Shown here: positions 1-5,524 of the stretch, piece by piece | Layout of the letters: every line of letters starts with the position of its first letter | Numbering within the stretch: position 1 is the stretch's first letter | DNA from: a bacterium | GTDB lineage: Bacteria; Pseudomonadota; Alphaproteobacteria; Caulobacterales; Hyphomonadaceae | Length of the DNA: 5,524 bases | Direction of reading: 5' to 3' | Assembly (NCBI GenBank): GCA_030824255.1 | Contig: JAVBYB010000143.1 | Span: 1 to 5,524 of the forward strand | Position numbers and translations under genes: made by a program | Notes under the pieces: model-generated | Seen by the model: the letters and a program-made list of their open reading frames with translations, nothing else | Told to the model about the DNA's origin: nothing | Database searches by the model: none

Positions 1-663
1 CGGATTGTCAGGCTGCACCGTGATCAGGCCCGGCCATGTAATGAGGCAAAGCTCGTAGTCGCTCGTGGGGTAGGGCGCGCGATAGGCGGCGATCTCCGCT
101 TCGCTCAACTTGGTCACCATCCCGCTTTCCAGCATGGGCCACGGAAAGCTGGTGGCCACAGCCATCATGCCGACCCACATCTTCATGAAGTCGCTCTCAC
201 CATCGCCCGTCGGCACGCCTGTGTTGGAGGCGACCACGCGTGCGAAGCGCTCAGGATATTGCGAGACGAGATAGAGCCCGATCGTCCCGCCCCAGTCCTG
301 GCAGAACAGCGTGACATTGGAGAGGTTGAGCGCCGAAAACCATTTCGACGCCCAGTCATAATGGTTCGCCAGCGTGTAGTTGGCGCGCTCCGCCGGCTTG
401 TCGGACCGCCCCGTGCCCGGAAGGTCCACCGCAATCACGCGCCGTCCTGTCTTCAACAAGCCTGGTATCATCTTGCGGTAGAGATAGCTCCACGTCGGAT
501 TGCCATGCATCAGGAGGATCGGCTCCGCCTCGCGCGGACCTTCGTCGATGTAAGCGACGCGCAGCTCTGTCCCATCCCTGTCGATGATGGTCAGGTAGTG
601 CGGGGGCCAGGCAAACCCCGGCAAGTCCACAAATCGCTCTTCCGGCGTGCGCAGCACTTTCAT
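1..663 (-). CDS. haloalkane dehalogenase-like alpha/beta-hydrolase (5' part, cut by left window edge)
   Basis: Translating the minus strand from the ATG at 663-661 gives 221 codons open to the window edge. The protein begins MKVLRTPEERF and carries HGNPTWSYLYRKMIP (residues 53-67, oxyanion-hole region), DLPGTGRSDKP (80-90) and the nucleophile elbow CQDWGG (121-126). Asp123 is the expected nucleophile and Trp124 the adjacent halide-binding residue; Trp163 in the cap domain is a candidate second halide-binding Trp. In this family Asp attacks the carbon-halogen bond, and the ester is hydrolysed by a His/acid pair to give an alcohol and halide. The His and probably the acid lie in the missing C-terminal third (members are about 300 residues). 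Overall it looks most like the DhlA-type subfamily, but residue 55 is Asn where DhlA has Glu. The start is supported by AGGAGG six bases upstream. It is divergent from imuA, with no evident functional link. Real substrates cannot be inferred; an epoxide hydrolase or another alpha/beta-hydrolase is possible but less likely. Confidence 0.85.
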   Translation of the reverse strand, partial: MKVLRTPEERFVDLPGFAWPPHYLTIIDRDGTELRVAYIDEGPREAEPILLMHGNPTWSYLYRKMIPGLLKTGRRVIAVDLPGTGRSDKPAERANYTLANHYDWASKWFSALNLSNVTLFCQDWGGTIGLYLVSQYPERFARVVASNTGVPTGDGESDFMKMWVGMMAVATSFPWPMLESGMVTKLSEAEIAAYRAPYPTSDYELCLITWPGLITVQPDNP

Positions 664-669
664 GGACGT

Positions 670-675
670 CCTCCT
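670..675 (-). promoter_or_regulatory. strong Shine-Dalgarno of the hydrolase gene
   Basis: On the minus strand AGGAGG lies six bases before the ATG at 663. It is a perfect match to the anti-Shine-Dalgarno core at good spacing. It fixes the hydrolase start and is much stronger than any ribosome site in the imu operon. Confidence 0.8.
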
Positions 676-688
676 GCGCCGCTCTTAG

Positions 689-713
689 ATATTGGCATAC
701 ATAGTGTCAATAT
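689..713. promoter_or_regulatory. inverted repeat, candidate operator/promoter of the hydrolase gene
   Basis: The plus strand reads ATATTGGCA (689-697), a 7-base spacer, then TGTCAATAT (705-713). The arms are 9 bp with one mismatch and the centre is AT-rich. On the minus strand the distal arm contains TTGACA (710-705), a perfect -35-like hexamer. A weak -10-like TAAGAG lies 17 bases downstream (687-682), so the repeat would cover the -35 element and spacer of a hydrolase promoter. Repeats of this size and shape are typical of binding sites for dimeric repressors such as TetR-family proteins. No regulator gene is in the window, so the role is inferred. Confidence 0.4.
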
Positions 714-769
714 GTGGATCGAGGTCAGCCCACACGCGCCTAGCGTCGGACCTTTATTTCAAAAGGCGA

Positions 770-800
770 TTGACTCTTTCCTGGGCGGACCGTTTATGGA
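770..800 (+). promoter_or_regulatory. possible imuA promoter
   Basis: TTGACT at 770-775 is a good -35-like hexamer. The best -10-like candidate is TATGGA at 795-800, with a 19-base spacer that is longer than ideal. The LexA box begins at the end of this element, where a repressor would block polymerase. The -10 match is poor, so the promoter call rests mainly on the LexA box and on position relative to imuA. Confidence 0.3.
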
Positions 801-813
801 ACAAAGCAAGAAC
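799..813 (+). promoter_or_regulatory. LexA box (SOS operator) upstream of imuA
   Basis: The sequence is GAAC (799-802), seven bases, then GAAC (810-813). This is the reverse-complement reading of the alphaproteobacterial LexA consensus GTTC-N7-GTTC, a direct rather than inverted repeat. It ends 28 bases before the imuA ATG, the usual place for a LexA operator, and imuA-imuB-dnaE2 operons are established LexA-regulated targets in alphaproteobacteria such as Caulobacter and Sinorhizobium. Both half-sites are exact. The hydrolase start is 136 bp away on the other side, so control of that gene is less likely. Confidence 0.8.
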
Positions 814-826
814 TTACTCGCAATCC

Positions 827-833
827 AAAAGGG
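827..833 (+). promoter_or_regulatory. weak ribosome binding site of imuA
   Basis: AAAAGGG ends eight bases before the ATG at 842. It is a partial match to the Shine-Dalgarno core, and no better site precedes this start. It supports the ATG at 842 over the upstream in-frame TTG at 692, which would place the LexA box and the hydrolase operator inside the coding region. Confidence 0.45.
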
Positions 834-841
834 CGGCCGGT

Positions 842-1636
842 ATGGCCCGAGCTGAAATCGAAGCGTTGAGGGATAAGGTTCTCCGGCTGGAGCGTGGCTC
901 CTCTCCGGTTGCCGCCGCGCGTTTCTCCACGGGCTCGGCCGCCATGGATACTGCCCTTGGTGGCGGCATTGTGCGCGGGGCGCTGCATGAGATTTTTGCC
1001 GAGGGCATGGCGAATGAGCCAGCCGCTGCAGCCTTCGCAGTAACGCTGGCGCTGCGTGCATCGGACAAGCGGCCGATCGTGTGGGTGCGTCAGGATTTTG
1101 TCGGGCTTGAGATGGGTGAGATCTATGCACCAGGTCTTGCTGAGCTCGGATTATCGCCAGACAGGCTCATCCTTGTACGAGCGCGTGACGGCCCATCCGT
1201 GCTGCGTGCAGGAGAAGAGGCGGCGCGTTGTCCGCCCCTCGGTGCGGTATTGATGGAGCCGTGGGGCGATCCCAAGACGCTGGATCTTGTGGCAACCCGA
1301 AGGCTTTCACTTGCCGCCGCCCGTTCGAGCCTTCCTGTGCTGATGGTGCGGGCAGGTGGAGCGCCGACGCCCAGCGCCGCCGCCACGCGATGGAGCATCA
1401 GGTCTGCGCCATCTCGACCGCTGGAGGCTGACGCTCCCGGCCACCCCTGTTTCGTCGCTGATCTTCTGAGAGACCGGGCCGGCGCCGCTGGCCATGGCTG
1501 GACCGTGGAATGGAACCGTGACCGCCTCTGCTACAGCGACATTCCAGAGCGCAGGACGGCGCTTCCTCGCGGTGTGGTTTCCGCGGCTGCCGGCCGATCG
1601 GATCATGCGGAGGGCGGGCGTCGACGCGCAGGATAA
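842..1636 (+). CDS. imuA: ImuA, RecA-like SOS mutagenesis accessory protein
   Basis: This 264-residue protein starts MARAEIEALRDKVLRLE, which is the usual N-terminus and length of proteobacterial ImuA. A RecA-like core follows: GSAAMDTALGGG (31-42) leading to LHEIFAEG (48-55), then IVWVRQDF (79-86), the strand GAVLMEPWGDP (134-144), and LPVLMVRAGG (164-173). The GxxxxGKT P-loop seen in RecA is absent after the LHEIF strand, as is normal for ImuA, so ATP binding is doubtful. The family C-terminal signature WTVEWNRDR is at 220-228. In relatives ImuA works with ImuB and DnaE2 in damage-induced mutagenesis and is thought to act through protein contacts. It is the first gene of the operon, 28 bases after a LexA box. 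The last 142 nt overlap imuB in another frame; the ImuA tail after residue 230 looks variable but still resembles other ImuA endings, so a frameshift is not required. Confidence 0.88.
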   Translation: MARAEIEALRDKVLRLERGSSPVAAARFSTGSAAMDTALGGGIVRGALHEIFAEGMANEPAAAAFAVTLALRASDKRPIVWVRQDFVGLEMGEIYAPGLAELGLSPDRLILVRARDGPSVLRAGEEAARCPPLGAVLMEPWGDPKTLDLVATRRLSLAAARSSLPVLMVRAGGAPTPSAAATRWSIRSAPSRPLEADAPGHPCFVADLLRDRAGAAGHGWTVEWNRDRLCYSDIPERRTALPRGVVSAAAGRSDHAEGGRRRAG

Positions 1637-3086
1637 GCCGCCGCTCGTTGTCGTTGAGAAGCAGCAGGGAGCCATGCGCATCGTTGCCCTCAGCCGTGCT
1701 GCGAGAGAAACAAAACTCTCGACCGGAATTACATTGGCTGACGCACGGGCGCGGATTCCGGATCTCTGGGTAGAAGAGGCTGATCCCCTTGCCGATGCGG
1801 CCTTGCTTGAAGCGATTGCAGAAGATTGTGACCGTATCTCTCCTGTCGTGATGATCGACAAGCCTGATGGCTTGATGATCGACATAACGGGCTGCGATCA
1901 CTTGTTCGGCAGCGAGGCTGCTCTGCGTCTTGCCTTGTCGCAGCGTTTGCATCGCGCCGGCATGAATGTACGCACAGTGATCGCCAGTGCGCCAGAAACG
2001 GCGCGTACGCTTGCACGCTTTGGTCACGCCGCCATCGTCGCGCCAGGCGGGGAAGAAGTCGCTATCCGCAAACTGCCTATCGTTGCGCTAGGGCTGCTTG
2101 ATGATCACTGTACATCGATCCAGCGTGCGGGCCTCAAGACCATAGGTGCTCTGATCGATCGCCCCGGAGAGCTTTTTGCAGCACGCTTCGGGGAAGAGAT
2201 AGTTGTGCGTCTCAACCGACTGCGTGGCGCTGTGCCAGCCCCGCTTACGGCGCGTCGGATCATACCTATGATATGGGCAGAGCGCCGCTTTGCCGAGCCC
2301 ATAGGACATGTCGCAGATATTGAGGCGGCATTGGCCGACCTCGCCCGAGAGATATGTTGTCTGCTTGCAGAGCAACGCGAAGGCGGGCGCGTTTTCGAGG
2401 CAGGCTATTATCGCGCAGACGGCGCAGTTCGTCGTATTGTTGTGGAAGCAGGAAGACCGCTGCGCGAGTCCGTCGTCTTGTTGCGGCTTTTCCGTGAAAG
2501 GCTGGATGCGCTGGCCGATCCGCTCGACCCCGGCTTCGGATTCGACCAGGTGCGGCTGTCGATTCTGGCTGCAGAGCCTCTGAATGCTTTACAGCCGGGT
2601 CTGGATGGGCGCGCCATAGAAGATGATGAGGTGGCAGACCTCGCGGATCGTCTGTCAATGCGCTTCGGGGCTTCGCGTGTCGTGCGCTTCCTGCCCGAGA
2701 ACACGCACAATCCTGATCGTGCAGCGCGTGTCGTGCCTGCCAGCTTCAATCCAACGGCATCGTACCTCTGGCCAGAGCCTGCAACCGACGAACCGCCGCT
2801 TCGTCCGGCGCAGGTGTTCAGTCCGCCCCAGAAAATCGAAATCAGGTTTGCGGAGGTTCCCGATGGCCCGCCACGGTGCTTCTTCTGGCGGCAGAAGAAA
2901 TTCGATGTCTTGCGTGCTGAAGGACCTGAACGTATCGCGCCGGAATGGTGGCGGGAGCCTGCAGATGGCGTGCGCGACTATTACCGCATCGAGGATGTTC
3001 AAGGTCGTCGCTTCTGGCTGTTCCGCGTGGGCGAATACGGTGATGGCGTGCAACCCACTTGGTATCTGCATGGGGTTTTCGGATGA
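1494..3086 (+). CDS. imuB: ImuB, inactive Y-family polymerase / clamp adaptor of the mutasome
   Basis: This is a 530-residue Y-family (DinB/UmuC-like) protein without a working active site. The palm begins RRFLAVWFPRLPADR (22-36). Where Pol IV has its first catalytic Asp (HVDMD), this protein reads AVWFP. The second acidic site, DE in Pol IV, reads DG at 125-126 before LMIDITGCDHLFG (127-139). A helix-hairpin-helix-like segment covers about 195-245. A little-finger-like domain follows, then QPGLDG (367-372), placed like the beta-clamp-binding motif of mycobacterial ImuB. The C-terminal ImuB signature RDYYRIEDVQGRRFWLFR (494-511) and PTWYLHGVFG end the protein. In relatives ImuB tethers ImuA and DnaE2 to the sliding clamp. 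The start is uncertain: ATG 1494 is the best candidate, GTG 1518 is possible, neither has a clear ribosome site, and the conserved part begins at 1557. Translation is probably coupled to imuA. The stop overlaps the dnaE2 start by 4 nt. Confidence 0.92.
   Translation: MAGPWNGTVTASATATFQSAGRRFLAVWFPRLPADRIMRRAGVDAQDKPPLVVVEKQQGAMRIVALSRAARETKLSTGITLADARARIPDLWVEEADPLADAALLEAIAEDCDRISPVVMIDKPDGLMIDITGCDHLFGSEAALRLALSQRLHRAGMNVRTVIASAPETARTLARFGHAAIVAPGGEEVAIRKLPIVALGLLDDHCTSIQRAGLKTIGALIDRPGELFAARFGEEIVVRLNRLRGAVPAPLTARRIIPMIWAERRFAEPIGHVADIEAALADLAREICCLLAEQREGGRVFEAGYYRADGAVRRIVVEAGRPLRESVVLLRLFRERLDALADPLDPGFGFDQVRLSILAAEPLNALQPGLDGRAIEDDEVADLADRLSMRFGASRVVRFLPENTHNPDRAARVVPASFNPTASYLWPEPATDEPPLRPAQVFSPPQKIEIRFAEVPDGPPRCFFWRQKKFDVLRAEGPERIAPEWWREPADGVRDYYRIEDVQGRRFWLFRVGEYGDGVQPTWYLHGVFG
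3083..3086 (+). promoter_or_regulatory. ATGA stop/start overlap coupling imuB and dnaE2
   Basis: The bases ATGA hold the dnaE2 ATG (3083-3085) and the imuB TGA (3084-3086). Such overlaps usually mean that the second gene is translated by reinitiating or coupled ribosomes, which would keep ImuB and DnaE2 co-expressed. Only G-rich bases (GGGG near 3072) lie upstream as a poor ribosome site, consistent with coupling. Confidence 0.75.
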
Positions 3087-5524
3087 GCGCCGCAGCCGAC
3101 GCGCACGATTTGCCTCTGTTTGTCGGACATACACCGACCGGGGTCGCGTATGCAGAAATGGTCGCCGCCACCAACTATTCCTTTTTACGTGGCGCGTCGC
3201 ACGGACAGGACATGGTGCTTCAGGCGCTTTTGCTCGGCCATAGCGCACTTGGCATTGCTGATCGCAATACCGTGGCTGGCGTCGTGCGTGCTTGGGTCGC
3301 GCTGAATCAGTTTCGCAAGGATGGGCTTCCAATACCGCGTAAGGTCCGGGATGGCGGGTCTCCAGGCGAGAACAGCTGGATAAAACATCCAGACGAAGAG
3401 AGGCTCAAAGCCTCGCAGACTGAACTCAAGAGACGAGCAAAAGCGTTCAAGCTTTGCTTAGGCGCCCGTCTAGCCTTTATAGACGGGACACCAGACATCG
3501 TCGTGTATCCAGCAAACCGGCAAGGATGGGGGCGTCTCTGTCGTATTCTGACTGAGGGAAACCTGCGGGCTCCACCAGGTGAGAGTCGCGCGATCAAGGG
3601 TGAATGCAGGCTCGTTCTGGAGGATCTGCTGGGGTTGGCGGGCGATCTGCTGCTTGTCGTCATGCCGGGGGAAACGCTGGAAGGTCTGGCTCCGCTGCTC
3701 AGGCGCGTGCGCGCCTATGCGCCAACATGGTTGGGCGTCTCAATGCACAGGCGAGGGGGTGATGCGCGCCGCCTTGCGAAGATGAAGCATATCGGAGCTG
3801 AGGCGGGTGTGCGCCTGATCGCTACCAATGACGTGCTTTATCACAATTCAGGCCAGCGCGACCTGCAGGACGTCATGACCTGCATCCGGCAAGGCGTCAA
3901 ACTGGAGACGGCGGGCCGCCAACTCGAAATGAATGCAGAGCGTTATCTCAAGCCTGCATCAGAAATGGTTCGCTTGCTACGCGCAGCACCGGAGGCGATC
4001 GAAGAGACGCAAATGCTGTCTCGCCTGATAGATTTCGATCTCGGTCAGCTTAAATACGAATATCCGCAGGAGCCTGTGCCAGCCGGATGGACCGATCAGG
4101 AGTATCTCGAGAACCGAACCTGGTTTCACGCGGGAATGAAATACAACTGGCGCATTCCAAAGAAGGTCAAACGCCTATTGCGCAAGGAGCTGCGCTTCAT
4201 CGAAAAAAGAAAGATCGCACAATATTTTCTTACCATCTTCGACATTGTGAGGGTCGCAGAAAACAAAGGCATCCTCTGCCAGGGAAGAGGCTCGGCGGCC
4301 AACTCAGCGGTCTGTTTCGTGCTCGGGATCACATCTGTCAGTCCCGCCGGATTCGATGTTTTGTTCGAACGTTTTTTGTCCAATGAGCGTGATGAGCCTC
4401 CAGACATTGATGTAGATTTCGAGCATGAGCGTCGCGAGGAAATCATACAGCATATCTATGCGCGTTACGGAGAGCGCCGCTCCGGTATTGCTGCTGCTGT
4501 AATTCATTATCGGCCACGCAGCGCCATGCGCGAAGTCGGAAAAGTGTTTGGCTTGAGCGACGATGTGATGGCGCAGTTATCCGGCCTTGTGTGGGGAAGC
4601 TGGGGTGATCAACCTGCGCGGCAACAGTTGACGCAGGCCGGGCTTGATCCGGATAATCCTGCTCTTCGGTGCGCTCTGATTTATGCCCATCGATTACTGG
4701 ATTTTCCTCGGCATCTCTCTCAGCATGTTGGCGGATTTGTCCTGACACAGGGACGACTTGATGAACTTGTTCCCATCGGCAATGCGGCGATGGATAATCG
4801 AACATTCATCGAGTGGGACAAGGACGATATCGACGCATTGGGCTTGATGAAGATTGACGTTCTTGCCCTTGGAATGCTCACATGCATCAGAAAGGCGCGC
4901 GATATTCTCTATCGGCATGGTGAACGGCGTTATGGTCTGAGGGACTTTCCGATAGAAGATCCTGCTGTCTACGAGATGCTTGGCAAAGGTGATTCACTTG
5001 GCGTCTTTCAGGTCGAAAGTCGCGCGCAGATCAACATGCTGCCACGGATGAAGCCAAAAAAACTGTACGATCTTGTGATCGAGGTTGCGATCGTGCGTCC
5101 GGGACCGATCCAGGGAAACATGGTGCATCCCTATCTGAGACGCCGCAACGGAGAAGAGAAAGTCACCTTTCCTGCGCCTGCTCAGCAGTATGGTCATCCT
5201 GACGAGCTCTACAACATTCTCAACAAGACATTGGGCGTTCCGTTGTTCCAGGAACAAGCGATGAAGCTTGCGATTGTTGCTGCGGAATTTTCTGCGGTGG
5301 ATGCGAACAAGTTGCGCCGCGCGATGGCGACATTCCGCAATGTTGGAACGATGCATCTATTCGAGGAGAAGATGGTCGAGGGTATGGTTCGCCGCGGCTA
5401 TCAGCGTGATTTCGCGCAGAGGTGTTTTGAGCAGATCAAGGGTTTCGGATCTTACGGGTTTCCGGAGAGCCATGCAGCGGCGTTTGCGCAGCTGGTTTAT
5501 GTGTCTTCGTGGTTGAAGTGTCAT
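3083..5524 (+). CDS. dnaE2: DnaE2, error-prone C-family DNA polymerase (3' end beyond right edge)
   Basis: The frame is open for 814 codons from the ATG in the imuB stop overlap to the window end. DnaE2 proteins are about 1,050-1,150 residues, so roughly the last quarter is missing. The PHP domain starts with NYSFLRGASH (31-40) and LGIADRNTVAG (56-66), followed by GARLAFIDGTPDIVVYP and ATNDVLYH. The palm has GRGSAANS (401-408), the acidic motif PDIDVDF (440-446, Asp441/443/445) and the further catalytic Asp592 in MKIDVLALGML. RPGPIQGNMVHPYLRR (672-687) and FPESHAAAFAQLVYVSSWLK near the edge are typical of DnaE2. The polymerase copies damaged templates without proofreading; in relatives it needs ImuA and ImuB. 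All visible catalytic residues are present, so it looks functional. Residues 353-377 are unusually rich in Lys/Arg, and G+C in this gene is lower than in imuA. The ImuA/ImuB context argues for DnaE2 rather than the replicative DnaE1. Confidence 0.93.
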   Translation, partial: MSAAADAHDLPLFVGHTPTGVAYAEMVAATNYSFLRGASHGQDMVLQALLLGHSALGIADRNTVAGVVRAWVALNQFRKDGLPIPRKVRDGGSPGENSWIKHPDEERLKASQTELKRRAKAFKLCLGARLAFIDGTPDIVVYPANRQGWGRLCRILTEGNLRAPPGESRAIKGECRLVLEDLLGLAGDLLLVVMPGETLEGLAPLLRRVRAYAPTWLGVSMHRRGGDARRLAKMKHIGAEAGVRLIATNDVLYHNSGQRDLQDVMTCIRQGVKLETAGRQLEMNAERYLKPASEMVRLLRAAPEAIEETQMLSRLIDFDLGQLKYEYPQEPVPAGWTDQEYLENRTWFHAGMKYNWRIPKKVKRLLRKELRFIEKRKIAQYFLTIFDIVRVAENKGILCQGRGSAANSAVCFVLGITSVSPAGFDVLFERFLSNERDEPPDIDVDFEHERREEIIQHIYARYGERRSGIAAAVIHYRPRSAMREVGKVFGLSDDVMAQLSGLVWGSWGDQPARQQLTQAGLDPDNPALRCALIYAHRLLDFPRHLSQHVGGFVLTQGRLDELVPIGNAAMDNRTFIEWDKDDIDALGLMKIDVLALGMLTCIRKARDILYRHGERRYGLRDFPIEDPAVYEMLGKGDSLGVFQVESRAQINMLPRMKPKKLYDLVIEVAIVRPGPIQGNMVHPYLRRRNGEEKVTFPAPAQQYGHPDELYNILNKTLGVPLFQEQAMKLAIVAAEFSAVDANKLRRAMATFRNVGTMHLFEEKMVEGMVRRGYQRDFAQRCFEQIKGFGSYGFPESHAAAFAQLVYVSSWLKCH

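Noticed and set aside
692..841. Upstream in-frame extension of imuA from a TTG at 692
   Set aside because: It would put the LexA box and the hydrolase operator inside the coding region, the added residues do not resemble ImuA, and the ATG at 842 gives the usual ImuA N-terminus.
796..855. Small ORF (ATG at 796, 19 residues) overlapping the imuA start, as a possible leader peptide
   Set aside because: It spans the LexA box and probably begins before the transcription start. It has no ribosome site and no attenuator-like structure.
259..855. Long plus-strand open frame opposite the hydrolase
   Set aside because: It is antisense to a clear haloalkane dehalogenase coding frame, a common shadow in GC-rich DNA, and its product shows no recognisable domain.
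1398..2027. Long minus-strand open frame opposite imuA/imuB
   Set aside because: It is antisense to strongly conserved ImuB sequence; its Arg/Ser-rich product without motifs is typical of a shadow frame.
4365..4372. GTTCGAAC palindrome as a second SOS site
   Set aside because: The half-sites are abutting with no spacer and lie deep inside dnaE2; there is no promoter context.
5243..5257. Perfect 15-bp palindrome (7-bp arms, central A) containing GTTC-N3-GAAC
   Set aside because: It lies inside the conserved dnaE2 codons for PLFQEQ, so coding explains it. The spacing does not fit either the GTTC-N7-GTTC or the GAAC-N4-GTTC LexA form.

Overview
The window carries most of an SOS mutagenesis cassette of the imuA-imuB-dnaE2 type, on the plus strand, with a divergently transcribed haloalkane-dehalogenase-like hydrolase to its left. 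The gene order, the proteobacterial-style ImuA and ImuB, a LexA box of the alphaproteobacterial direct-repeat form (GAAC-N7-GAAC), and generally high G+C with GC-rich third positions point to an alphaproteobacterium, probably a rhizobial/Hyphomicrobiales or sphingomonad-like lineage. I cannot name a genus. Whether this is chromosome or plasmid cannot be seen.

Layout. Positions 1-663 (minus strand) hold the first 221 residues of an alpha/beta-hydrolase of the haloalkane dehalogenase family; its C-terminus lies beyond the left edge. Positions 664-841 are a 178-bp divergent intergenic region. It has a strong Shine-Dalgarno sequence and a 9+7+9 inverted repeat on the hydrolase side, and a LexA box with a weak ribosome site on the imuA side. 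imuA (842-1636) encodes a RecA-like accessory protein without a canonical P-loop. imuB (1494-3086) overlaps imuA by 143 nt in another frame and encodes a catalytically degenerate Y-family polymerase with a plausible beta-clamp-binding motif. dnaE2 (3083-5524) starts in a 4-nt ATGA overlap with the imuB stop. It stays open for 814 codons to the right edge and encodes the PHP, palm and fingers parts of an error-prone C-family polymerase; its C-terminal part is outside the window.

How the genes work together. In well-studied relatives (Caulobacter, Pseudomonas, mycobacteria) DNA damage leads to LexA cleavage and induction of this operon. ImuB acts as a non-catalytic adaptor to the sliding clamp, ImuA is an accessory partner, and DnaE2 performs mutagenic translesion synthesis. 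Here the LexA box, the overlapping genes, the lost ImuB active site and the intact DnaE2 catalytic aspartates all fit that model. The system is a known one. The less ordinary details are the long out-of-frame imuA/imuB overlap, a very basic lower-GC segment of DnaE2 just before its GRGS loop, a possible clamp-like motif at the DnaE2 N-terminus, and the operator-like palindrome in front of the hydrolase.
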